From Nematostella vectensis (lineage: Eukaryota > Cnidaria > Anthozoa > Actiniaria > Edwardsiidae), in contig NC_064048.1 of assembly GCF_932526225.1 (NCBI RefSeq), positions 7,357,015 to 7,421,014 on the forward strand: 64,000 bases of DNA, in the 5' to 3' direction. Below are positions 30,801 to 41,652 of the stretch, piece after piece. The notes beneath the pieces are model-generated. The model did no database searches and was not told the origin of the DNA. It saw nothing but the letters and a program-made list of their open reading frames with translations. Both the position numbers and the translations under genes were made by a program. Position 1 is the first letter of the stretch. The number at the start of each line of letters is the position of its first letter.

Positions 30801-30986
30801 GCCTGCTTGCAGTCGGTACTCGGTGTTATCATCGCCGGAAAACCCGCTCCGTACGATGATCGGACGCTATCTTGTATTGAGCCGCGCAATTCTCGCCCCC
30901 AGGAAACGCGTGGCTCAAAACACAAAACAATCGAACGGAGCGCGTTTTCCGGAGATGATAACACCGAGTACCGCCTGCAAGCAGGC
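30801..30986. mobile_element. Palindromic MITE with TA target duplication
   Basis: Arms of about 50 bp, starting GCCTGCTTGCAGTCGGTACT at the left and ending with its near-perfect inverse at 30986, enclose about 85 bp. TA dinucleotides flank both sides (30799-30800 and 30987-30988). It is a short intergenic MITE, and open frames across it are artefacts of the palindrome. Confidence 0.85.
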
Positions 30987-31530
30987 TAGTTTGTGCAAGT
31001 AGTCGTAATTTTATTTTGGAGTGATTAAAGAGCCGAGTAAAATTAAGAATAAACATGGTCATAAGGAAAACTGACTAGTGTCGATAAAATCATCATCATT
31101 ATGATTAGTTATAATCCAGCCATACCGAAGCGAAGCTTTCGCTCGCCATGGGAATTTTGGCTGAAAGTCACTGGACGGGAGAGATCAGGAGGCACTGATA
31201 GCCAGGGTCATCCAACCCTTATTCAGTTTAAAAAAGGAGATTTGACCATATTTTTTGTATTTTTTTAAAATTAGAATTGACATGTCTTTATCATTGGTCA
31301 ATACTCAATAAATTTAAAACGCGCTCGTTATTGTTGTTATGAGGTAACCTAGGTTCGTTGTTGCTACCAAAATAAAACAATTTAATCAGGGATTAACAAA
31401 GAAAACACCTGACCCCTAGGTACGTATAAGGCGTTTATGACTAATTAACGAAAATCGTCCTTATAACTCGATGCGAGTCATCAAGATGAGACGCAACTCG
31501 GAAACTCGATAGTGAAGGCGTATCACGAAT

Positions 31531-34500
31531 ATGCGTTCGCAGTTCGAGTCTCTTCTCTCAGCCCTTCTTGTCTCATTGCATTTTCTCATGGGCGTAGAGA
31601 GTCTACGCAAAATCGGTGACTATTTCAATGATATTGACATGAGCCGTGTGGAAAATCATCGGCTCAATTTGCAACCAAGGGAAGTTGAAAATGTCGAAGA
31701 GAGACTTGGCTGTATATTGGCCTGCTCAGGAAAGAACTGGTGCTATTCTGTAAACTTTAAACACACCCCTGAAGAAGACGGAAAGTTTGTGTGTGAGCTT
31801 TTGACAGGGAACCGAATAAATAACTCTGCACTTTTCACCAATAACAGCTCATTTACACACTACGGAATCAAGGTAATTAATCTATTTTTGTGTTACAACA
31901 TTTTTTTACTCACGGAAGAAATTTTCTCGGTACAGGTTCTCTAATCAAATTAAGCAATTATATTAATAATCAAGAATAGTGTAAACAGAATAAAAAAAGA
32001 TAATTCAGTATTAAGGTGTTATTTATACAGCATTTCATCAAAGGGACTTGACTCAAGCTAGATTAATTAAAATTATCGACCTCGATGGAAGACACTCTTT
32101 TTTTAAGAACGTATAATTTATAAGATAGTATAATTTGAGGCTGAGCCGTTCTTTTTTTGGGGGACATTTTAAGGCTAAATATGTTTTTAACGATGTTCTT
32201 AAATTTTAGTATATATAAGAATATAATACCCAATGAATTATTAGGAAGAGAATTACACTAATTATCAATATCAGTAGTAGAGTAGAATAGCGCCAATTCT
32301 CGATCTTTCGATTTTTTTTCACTGATCGCTTTCGGTTTTATTTGAATATTGAAATATCTGATGACTATCATCAAACATACTTTATTTTATGCTGTGGTTT
32401 AACAATGGCGCTGTTTTATTGCCGCGATGGGATTAAATGTTATAACGTGATAAAGAAATGCTGTTCTTCCGTGTGTAGTGAAGTCCCTACAACAATTGAT
32501 CCATACCTGATTTTTCCTGCATCTATGTTTTTTGGGGGGCTTGAGTATACTTCTGCCGGTAAAAGAAACCCACTAATAATTTTTGTTGTTGCTGTTGAAT
32601 AAAATAACAACCCACTAAATGAAACTGTTGGCTTTGGTTTGTCTAGGATCCTTGCAGCGCTACTCCATGTCTGAATAATGGCAAGTGTGTTTTGCTGCCA
32701 GACTCCATCAACTTTCAGTGCGAGTGTGCGGGATTATTCACCGGGAAACTTTGCGAGAAAGGTACAGTATTCTATTAGAAATGCATTTGAGTTGACAGGA
32801 TCAAAAAAGATCGCCCACATTAGGAATGTTTGTCTTTGGAGCAACAAGGTCAGGCAAAAGCGAATTTTCTAGACCACGGTTATTTTGATCAAGCAATGGC
32901 GAATTTCTATTTTTATTTTAACTTTTTGATTTATAAGTTTATACAAGAATCATCTTTTGATGGAGGGAGGTAGCTTTAAAAAAATTTCGATCTTACTTTT
33001 CGATAACAGTACGTTGTATTTTCGTCATTTGAAGCAAGAAAGTCATGGGAAGCGAATATTCTCGACCACAGTAGTTATGTTGATCAAGCAACTGCGAACT
33101 TCAATGTTTACTTTTCGATATCAGTACGTTGCATTTTCGTCTTTTGAAACAGCAAATATTCTCGACCACACAGTAGTTATTTTGATCAAGCTGCGAATTT
33201 CAATGTTTACTTTTCAATAACAGTACTTTGAATTTTCGTCTTTTGTAGCAGCGAATATTCTCGACCACAGTTTTTATTTTGATCGAGCAAATGCGGATTT
33301 CAATGTTTACTTTTAGATAACAGTACGTTGTATTTTCGTTTTTTGAAGCAGCGAATATTATCGACCACAGTTGTTATTTTGATCAAGCAACTGCGAATTT
33401 CAATGTCTACTTTTCGATAACAGTACGTTGTATTTTCGTCTCTTTAAGCAGCAACGATAAGTGTTTCGCTGTTATCGGGCAGACTTTCGGCGGTACCCAA
33501 ATAAACATCGTAGAGAAATAATACTATAAGCTAAAAGAGAAATGATGTTCTATTTTTATTATGGGTTTATATGGGTCTGTTGATTTAAATTCGAGCCCTA
33601 AACGACACAATTTAGACGAAGACGAAGCGACGATAACATTCTTGTTTGTTTGTGAAGAACGCGGTAGCAACCCCTGTTATCGGGCCGACTTTCGGCGGTT
33701 TATAACCCGAATAAACATCGTAGCTAAATAATGCTTACGCTAAAAGAGAGCTGAAATGATGTTCTGTCTTTATTAGGGGTTTATATGGGTTTGTTGATTA
33801 AACCCATTGACTCCTGGCTTTTTTGGAGCTGAATTTACAAAAAAACATACTGAAAACAGATACCTCCCCCCCTATTCTGAGTTTTATACAGCCCGTCAAA
33901 GTCAAACACAGCTGCACCTAGTCAGCGGTATCCAAGCTTTCCAACAGTGCTTTGCGGTCCCCACTTTTAATCCCTCGTCGTTGTGCTGAAGCCAGCACAA
34001 GTTGATGGTTGCTTGTATTTTTCATCAAAAATTAGGAGAGTGTCTCAGGACATGATGAAATCTTTTGGGGCATAATTGAGTGCTTTGCTTATGGGTATTT
34101 GCAAGCAAAGGTGGATTCATGATGATTTTTTCTTGTTTGGCTTTGCCTGGATGAGAAAATAATTTTCTAATGAATCACTACAGCTCTCCTAAATGCTGTC
34201 TTTTCTGAAACCAAATTGATTGCAAAATTGTTTACACTGCTATTCTGGGTCTGTATGACCTGGAATTGATTTGTTTGGCTTCGGGGTAAAAAGACTTTTA
34301 CTTCAATGTGGACTTTAAAAGCACACTAGCATACACACATTGGACAACGTCGGGGAGACGGCGAATATGGAGTTCATCCAAGATGCATCGGGCTGACTCA
34401 TAAAAATTCTTCTTTTTCTCTGCAATTCGGTGAGATAGAATAGCTAAGCATTTTCAGAGTCATGTTATGTATTTTACACAAGAAGGCCTTCATTTTTCTT

Positions 34501-37500
34501 TAATTTACGATATTTCTAGATGAATGAACTTCAATTCTTCATGCAAACGTTCAAAAATCATGTCACTCAAGAAACCCTTGTCACTGGAATAAGATTTACT
34601 TCATTTTAAAGACTTTCAAGCTTTTATCTGTGAAATACCTGTCTTAATAACCACAATCTCGGTGTGAATATAATGGTATTAAGTTCTGGATGTATCTTTT
34701 TCACTAAAAGGGGAATTGGAAGAGAAGTGTGTGTGGTAAACACAGATTTATGATTGATTGTTGTTTTAATTTGCGAATCAGCGAGCTGTGAAAACTTTTA
34801 CTGGGAAAGTTGATCCCTGCGCCTAATATCACGCACTCTATGCATTTCAATGTCCTTAATGTCCGAGAAACGGTTGATTGGATCAAGCGTATTGTATGAA
34901 AGATTATTATCGTTAAAAAGAAAGGTATTTTCAGTAAAAAATATTTTCATCACAGCCTTCGCCGGTTCACATTGCTAAAGATGTGATCGCGCGTAAGACT
35001 CGTGTTGCTAGGATACGTGAGCGCTAGCCAATCAGAGGCGTATCTAAAAATAACTGCTTGTTCTAAAAATAGCTTTCGCGGACGACATCATTGGAACATA
35101 CCCTAATATGGGGGACTCGTTCTCTTACATCATGGTCTCTTGGTTTCGAAAAAAAACATAGTAAAAGTCGAGATCCGGAAAAAGTCCATTTCGGTCACTA
35201 AACGAAACTAAATATCGACTTCGAAAGGTACCCTTCGAAAAACTTTACCATCTCTACGCTTGTGGTATTAACAAAACCATGCCGAGTACATAGTTCCATC
35301 TGAGTGGGGCGATCGTTCTCAGTGTGATTGGGGCGACGGTACCTTGGGGCGATCGTTCCTGATACCTCCCCAACTTCCCTGCTTAGATCTGCCCCACCCT
35401 CCCTGTTACCAGAGGACTTTCTCTTTCTCTCTGTTAGCAGGGAACTCCTGAATACTAACATGCAGGTAATATCTCCCTTACATCTTGTTCCAGCTCACAG
35501 AGATACATTAAAATGATGTGACCTTTTTAAATTTGAGTATCACTTAATATAAAGATAAAAAATATAAAGTAGTCCTCTAAACATGTCCTGAACACATGCT
35601 ATGCTATTATGATTTTCATTCCTTTCAAGTAAGTTGAAAACTATTGGCTGAAGAGGGGAATATGAGTCTCATTAGAGAAGGTATTGCTTACATCTGCCCC
35701 ACCCTCTCTGTTACCAGAGGACTTTCTCTTTCTCTCTGTTAGCAGAGAACTCCTGAATACTAACATGCAGGTAATACCTCCCTTACATCTTGTTCCAGCT
35801 CACAGAGATACATTAAAATGATGTGACCTTTTTTAATTTGAGTATCACTTAATATAAAGATAAAAAATATAAAGTAGTCCTCTAAACATGTCCTGAACAC
35901 ATGCTATGCTATTATGATTTTCATTCCTTTCAAGTAAGTTGAAAACTATTGGCTGAAGAGGGGAATATGAGTCTCATTAGAGAAGTTATTGCTTACATGC
36001 TCAATGTTTTCATTCTCCTTTAAAATAATAAGTGTGGGTGTGAGGAGGGGGGGGGGGGGTAATAAGGCCTTTGGTGTATTATCACTGGTAATGACGGTCT
36101 ACAAGGTCTAGCTAATGCAAGAAATATATTTCTGGATCTCAAGAATTACTAGAGTATAACTAAATCGTTTCTTATCATATTGTAATTTTGATTACAATAT
36201 GATAACAAACGATTTAAAAATTACTTGTTTGAAAAAACAACCTTGAGTAACACAAATCATAGCTGTCAACTCTACCGCATTAGGCGGGAGTCTCATGCTT
36301 TTGAGCCTTTTCTCTAGACTAGTTTTCTTGAAAATATCCATACATTTACCTTATTCTCCCGCATTAGCTATCTTGGTACTTCTGATACATTCACCGTATT
36401 TTCTCAAGATTTTTCCTAAAGCGAGTTTGAGAGCTTTGAGAAATATATGCAGAGGGGTAAGTTGTAGGGGAGAACAACCTGGTATATTCATTACACCATG
36501 GTACTGTACTTTCATTTAAATGTATATCATAAGCTTTGCTTGACTAAGAACTTTCCAGCTTTTTTTAGTGAACTTTAAGCAAAATTATTCATGTATTTAT
36601 ATTTTTCCACAGAATGAGAAGTTTGATTTGGCAATTTCCCCATAAAACTCACACACTTAATGATCCCAGAGATCAAATGGCCACCAAGCTTCTGGACATG
36701 GGGATTTGCCAGTCCACTTGGGGGAGGGGGTGGAGTTACTCCATTTCAGATTTTGGTATTCACATTTTTTTTAGATTGAACCAGATAATTAACAACGTAA
36801 GGGAAGTCGTGTTCTATTATGGGTTGTTGTTTTGCCTTTTGGGTCAAATTATCAGGTTATTTATAATATGGGTGTCCATGTTTGTTGATAGATGCTTTTA
36901 GTAAATTGTAAAGAGTTTTGCTTTGTTTTTTTATTGCTATCTTTGAAGGGTATAGGACAAATCTATTTAGGCATTTAGAGTTATTTTTGCAATTTAAAAA
37001 AACGACAGCCATTGATTGATATTTTTCAGAACCCCCATTCATTGAGACGAGAACCCAGATTATTGCTTGTGTTACGTTCCTCCCCCATCTTTTTGTGGCC
37101 TGCTACAACTGATATCCATTTCGAATCGCAGAAATAGACTTCCCGGAATGCGCCTCTTACACAACACTGTCTGATGCAAGCCGCAACGTTAACTCGCCAC
37201 AGACCACAAAAATCTGCGACAGCGGGCTCGTGAAAAAGTGGTACCGTTTGGAAGGCGACGCTGGGACGGTCATCCCATCTGCCTGTCCCTCAAAACGTAT
37301 ATGCAACACTGATGCAACTGGTTGGGTGAGCGGCATGCATCCTACGGTGGAAGAAGGAATTGTAACACGTAAAGTTTGTTATCACTGGAGCACTAAATGC
37401 TGCAACTGGTCCAATGACATCAGAATCCTTAACTGTGGCTCGTATTATATCTATGAGCTAATAAGACCTCCGGTTTGTTCTTTGCGTTATTGTGGCGAGT

Positions 37501-37502
37501 GA
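31531..37502 (+). CDS. Secreted PAN/Apple-EGF-D8C (uromodulin/OIT3-type) protein, 275 aa, 3 exons
   Basis: Exons 31531-31872, 32647-32761 and 37132-37502, GT-AG, phases 0 and 1, 828 nt. The first exon encodes a signal peptide (LLSALLVSLHFLMG) and a PAN/Apple-like module with four conserved cysteines (CILACSGKNWCYSVNF, then a later cysteine before LLTGNR). The second is one EGF-like module (six cysteines: DPCSATPCLNNGKC...CECAGLFTGKLC). The third is a D8C module as in uromodulin, GP2 and OIT3: CASYTTLSDASRNV, CDSGLVKKWYRLEGDAG, GWVSGMHPTVEEG, NCGSYYIYEL, ending CSLRYC. D8C modules are extracellular and in vertebrates accompany ZP domains; no ZP or membrane anchor is present here, so a free secreted protein is inferred. 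Intron 2 (4.4 kb) is repeat-filled. Same modular logic as the gene at 53788-60912. Confidence 0.88.
32865..33450. repeat. About 100-bp tandem repeat, 4-5 copies, intron 2 of the D8C gene
   Basis: The motif CTCGACCACAG recurs at 33061, 33161, 33260 and 33360, followed each time by TTATTTTGATCAAGCAA and a GTACGTTGTATTTTCGTC block. A more diverged first copy begins near 32870. It is non-coding. Confidence 0.85.
33465..33798. repeat. Diverged direct duplication, intron 2 of the D8C gene
   Basis: Two copies about 205 bp apart share CTGTTATCGGGC.GACTTTCG, AATAAACATCGTAG and GGGTTTATATGGGT. An A/T-rich old duplication with no open frame of note. Confidence 0.7.
33799..34300. mobile_element. Dispersed repeat, first copy, starting TAAACCCATTGACTCCTGG
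   Basis: The sequence from the left end through ...CAGCCCGTCAAAGTC..., TGCTGAAGCCAGCACAAG and TATGACCTGGAATTGA is repeated with high identity at 56616-57000. The second copy has a matching inverted right end at about 57490, which defines a TIR element. This copy lacks an obvious right end. Confidence 0.7.
35387..35996. repeat. 305-bp tandem duplication, two nearly identical copies
   Basis: Starts at 35387 and 35692 (ATCTGCCCCACCCT). The copies differ at only a few positions, so the duplication is recent. It lies in intron 2 of the D8C gene and has no coding potential that I can see. Confidence 0.9.
36161..36216 (+). repeat. Hairpin with 26-bp stem and 4-nt loop, intronic
   Basis: 36161-36186 pairs with 36191-36216 with a single mismatch (core CTTATCATATTGTAAT). 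It is sense to the D8C gene intron. It could be a tiny MITE remnant or a small-RNA hairpin. Confidence 0.7.
36440..37010. mobile_element. Dispersed repeat, copy A (inverted copy at about 45440-46030)
   Basis: Shared words include AAGCTTTGCTTGACTAAGAA, GAATGAGAAGTTTGATTTGG, CCACCAAGCTTCTGGACATG and GGGGATTTGCCAGT. The partner copy lies in inverted orientation inside the TIR element at 44442-46582. Copy A ends just before exon 3 of the D8C gene (37132). Confidence 0.75.
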
Positions 37503-39609
37503 TCTAGGTGTTAGGGGGATAGAAGGGCCCCACAGAGTTTGACCCAAAAATTGTCGTCATTAATTTACCTTCGTAACGATTTTGCAATGAACAGACACAA
37601 TAAGAACAAAAAACAAAAGGCAGCCCAAGGGGAATAAAAACCCCCTCTAACCCCCCTCACCCCCAAAAGATCCGCTACTGGCCCCATTTAGCTACAACTT
37701 TGTTATATTGCGATATTTTCCATTGAATGTGGTATTTCTTGAAAATTGCGGGCCAGGTACATTGCCATCAAGTAATGTCCTACATGATAATATTGTTACT
37801 AATTGGAAGTAAATATAATTTGTAATTTTGTTTTCTCTCGTATTCTCGGCACCCACTAAAAATAAGTCGTTATGAACACTAATAGAATTGTATTATGACA
37901 TTTTGCAGTTTGATTCTATTGATTAAAGTGCACAAAAATTACCCAATATCACGTATGTCATTTATCCTCAAACCCTTGCCTCAAAACAGAAGAAACGTAT
38001 TTTCATAACGGCATTGTTTGCAATGTATTTTCTTTTTTGTTCGCTCTCCCAAAAATGTTATACCAAATGACCGCCCCCCCTCTCCCTCCATCAGCAAATC
38101 CAGGCCACATTCCGACCTGATTGTCACCAATGTATGGTTTTTATAAACCTAATTGTGGTTGAGCGTCACATGCAACAAGCATAACAATCGTAAAACTGTT
38201 TTATTTATTTTTAGCGGTAGTCTATACCTAGCCTTTCCCGGCCACTAACTCCCCCCCTGTTTTCTAGCCTGCTTAGTAGGGGGGGTGTTGACACCCTGGC
38301 AAGTGCTCATGCACTTGCGCGTGATCTTCTAAGTTTAGCAACCACGCGCGAAACGCGCGAAATTCGCTGGAAAAATCCGTAAAAATGCATCGGAGAAAAT
38401 GTCAAATTATCCTATTATTTAATGTGTAAAACAAGTAGAATGAGACATAAGGAATTAAAGTTGGAGTCACAAGCTAGCTCATGTGTGTTTTTTTTTTCAT
38501 ACATTATGTAATGATTGAGAGTAGATTTTGGGTTGTGATTTTTGCGATGCCAACTAAAACCCCGAAACATTGCCCTGCCGTCTTGTTTGTTTACATTATT
38601 CTTAGCCAAATATTTCGTATTCTAAAGATTCTCTACACTAACACTTTAGCTGTTTCGATTCATCAGGCCTTTAAATTATAAACCGGGGTCTACCCTTAAA
38701 CTACCTCATTCCTAAGGGGCGAATTTTGGCCTTGAAGATAGACTACTTGAATCAACTGGTCTCTGAAAATTGATCACGTCAGCTTGCTGTCCTTCATGTT
38801 TTTCTGGGGTTGTACGAACAGGTTGTCTTAGCTTTTGACGGACTAAAATAACATATCGAGCACAGATGAGGATTTGCCACAAGAATAATCAGAATGCAAC
38901 TAAGCCTTAAATTCGAGGAATATTTTGCCAACTTTGGCTAGAAAATGAGGTTATTATAGGTGTATTTTATTTTTCAAAGTAAGTGTCTGCGCTCGCTTCA
39001 CACGCAATCGAAAATGACGCCATTCCCGGCGCGCGCGCACGCTATTTTTTAAAAGTGCGTTATTTATAAAATATCTGTTTTGAAATTTTAATCTTGATTT
39101 TTCATTGTCGATGCATTAGGCGATAATGAAGCTAGTTTTTTTCCCCTCGGTATGCATCGGAACTATTCCATCTTGCTCTTACGGCCTTCATGACTAAGAT
39201 CATCTTCCGCGCCATGACGCTCTGCGGTTGACAATATGCTTTGACGAAGTGCATCATGGGAAGGGTGTCAATCCCCCCCCCCCCCCTCCACTTGCGTAGC
39301 AAGCGTTTCTGTGTGTTTTGAGCGCAAAGAAACCCAGAAACTGTCGAGAAGTTAGATGAGCGAGATTTTGACCGCGCGAAAAATAGACTAGGGGGAGGAG
39401 GGGGAGGAGGGGGAGGAGGGGGAGGAGGGGGAGGAGGGGGGAAAGACAGGAATGCCTGCTGCAGCCCTTGTGGTTTGAATTATCCCGTTCGCCAACGAAC
39501 GGGGAAATAGCGGCCTGTGGTTGGAGCGGTATCTAGACGGATGATTGACATATCGCACATCAACTCGGCCTTGTTCTTAATAACTTATAAGATAGCGAAG
39601 AAACAATAA
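37503..39609. other. Intergenic, repeat remnants, no gene seen
   Basis: Downstream of the D8C gene. A hAT-like terminus lies at about 37660-37681 (inverse reads CAGTAGCGGATCTTTTGGGG) without a clear partner. From 37700 to 39380 the DNA is AT-rich and unique-looking, without coding signatures on either strand. G-rich and C-rich short tracts occur at 38254-38290 and 39271-39288. Confidence 0.5.
39388..39441 (+). repeat. (GGGGGAGGA)n, six units, G-quadruplex-prone
   Basis: Six 9-bp units of pure purine with five consecutive G in each. The spacing of G runs fits a stable intramolecular quadruplex, and the opposite strand could form a triplex (H-DNA) mirror repeat. Confidence 0.9.
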
Positions 39610-39786
39610 GAACAACAAGAAGACCGAAATATAATAGAAGCGCTAGAATTCCTAGCTACGAAGGGTTTCAGTCGGAAACTGAGGCAAGAGCAAAACTCTG
39701 CAATTACGCAGCTGATGAAAGGTGGTGACTTGGTGGCTGTTTTGCCCACAGGTTTTGGGAAGAGCCAACACAGTCTATTTTTTTAG
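39610..39786 (+). pseudogene. RecQ-like helicase fragment (motif 0/I, Walker A)
   Basis: A 58-codon frame reads EALEFLATKGFSRKLRQEQN followed by a short spacer, then GGDLVAVLPTGFGKS. It stops a few codons after the Walker A lysine-serine. This is the order seen at the start of RecQ-family helicase cores (Q-motif region, then motif I). No motif Ia-VI follows in any frame nearby, so it is a truncated fragment. No start methionine is seen. A fragment of a RecQ-like open reading frame spread by a transposon is the likeliest origin. Confidence 0.65.
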
Positions 39787-40439
39787 CTTTTTATTATAAC
39801 AAAACAAAAAAATTCAGAGAATTACAAAGGTTTTGAAGCGATGATTTTCGCAAATCTGTTGTTTGTCCGCGCGCGCACCTGAATGACGCCATTTCAAATA
39901 AGCGCGCTCTGTGTTTGATTTCTCAATAACAACTTTTATTCTAGTTTTTGTAGAGAACTGATTCCAAACGCTTTCTCGGATATGCCTGATAATTCTTTAA
40001 CATTCTCTTGTACTTTAAATTTGTAGTAATTTGTCGTACGGCTTTACTTTTTGCTATTTTGTCTTCTAGCAGTTTCAGAGGTCCGCACTCAATGAAATCT
40101 AGCTGTGAATGACGACAACTTGCGCGAGAGCTTGCGAAAAGAGGGCGGAGCTATCCCTTTTATAGCGCGCGTTCGTGCAAAATACGTCATGAGGTGTGAT
40201 TCAAAACCTCCCCGCCCGTACTTTTTTGCGCTCGCCCTATTTTTCGCGCGGCCAAAATGAGGCATATCGAACTTCTCGCCGGTTTCCTCTGTTTCTTATG
40301 GTTTCCTTTCGCTCAAAACATACGGGAACACTTGCTACGCAGGCTAGCTGTTTTCCGCACATCCGCTTTGATACAAAGATATGACATTTGTATTTTCTGC
40401 GTTTTCGCCTACAAGTCAAATTTTTATTCAACTAAAGGG

Positions 40440-40690
40440 TTGTTTGATCTTGGTTTCTTTATAATTCTTTTCAAAAATTCTTTTCAAATTCATCTTGGAT
40501 TACTGGGCCCTGCCAATAACTAAAGCCAGCGATAAACCCAACCTGACTGTTATAAAGCGAAAAGGTATTGCATAGCATTGGTCCTTTAAATTATTCTCGA
40601 AGTTTTTCAAATTCAACTAGCTAGATTCGATTAAGGTATAATTACACCGTTTTGTTTTCGGATCATGCCGTGAGCATTCCAATCCCCTTT
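40440..40690. repeat. Isolated copy of the terminal 1.1-kb repeat family
   Basis: GGTCCTTTAAA, TTTTTCAAATTCAACTAGCT, GGTATAATTACACCG and GATCATGCCGTGAGCAT match the units of the array at 60990-64000 in the same order. This ties an intergenic fragment to a repeat 20 kb away. Confidence 0.75.
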
Positions 40691-40773
40691 AAAAGTTTGG
40701 ATAGTTCCTCTTCCCAAGGTGTTTGTGTGTGGGGGGGGGGGGAGGGGGGGTATACAACCCGCCACCACTGTAG

Positions 40774-40943
40774 TAGGGTGATTTAGATCCACGATGCAGG
40801 CGTCCCTTCCTAAAAAGATCATGAAAATACATGAAATGCCGTCCTGAACAGGACGCGACGCAGGCAAAAATCAGCGTGCGCGCGCAACCGATCGTGCGCG
40901 AGGCGGCGTCCATTTGCCGGCGTCGTGGATCTAAATCACCCTA
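40774..40943. mobile_element. Palindromic MITE with GGGTGATTTAGATCCACGA ends
   Basis: Perfect inverted ends of about 21 bp (TAGGGTGATTTAGATCCACG) around about 125 bp of GC-rich interior. The outermost TA may be the target duplication. Non-coding. Confidence 0.85.
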
Positions 40944-41575
40944 GTGTCTAGAGGGGGATGGGGGTATCACCCGCCACCAGCGACCGTTTTTTAAAAGTCG
41001 GGTCCCTAGCTTGGATAGTTCCTTGTCACCATGTTTGAGGGGGGAGGGGGAGGGGTATCAACCGCCAATCATCAACCTTATTTTAAAAGTAGGGTCCTTA
41101 GTTTGGAAAATTGTCTGGTGATTTGAAGCGTTTAGTTAATGGAAGTTTAATGTGATTTTGTTCTACCTTTTGAATAGATTAGTGAGGTAAAGATCAAATT
41201 TAAGACATAATCGGGGAACGAGTTTGTTTGTGTTGTTGGTGTTGCGCCTAAAAGGCTAAAATGTATCGGGTGTTTATAATTAATGTGTTACGTGTGTGCT
41301 ATCCGGTGAACACTATTATTGCAGCTATAGACTCCAAGAATTGAATAAAATAAAATTTGTTTTGTGTTGATCTAATAGAATAATCAACAACCCGATGCTG
41401 TAGTTCCCCCGGACGAAAAAAAGCTAACTGGCACCTTTGAGCAGGATGAAAAGTTGGCATTTTATCAAGGGAAACACTTGGTATACGTCACCAATTTTAC
41501 AGTGGCTGTGAGTGGAAAATTTGAAACGCACAGCATATCTGGCTTTATTTTCACAATCATAAGCAAAGGAAAATT

Positions 41576-41652
41576 CCCTGCTACCAGAGGCCTCTTTTCT
41601 CTGTATTTAGCTGGGAGGGAAATACAGAGAAAAGAGGCCTCTTCTAGCAGGG
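41576..41652. repeat. 77-bp palindrome at the edge of the minisatellite
   Basis: Left arm 41576-41609 and right arm 41620-41652 are nearly perfect inverses (AGAGGCCTCTTTTCTCTGTA). Its right arm contains AAATACAGAG, close to the minisatellite unit, and the right arm plus GGAAAAAGGAAAGGAG recurs inside the array. The array may therefore have grown from this palindrome's flank. Confidence 0.85.
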
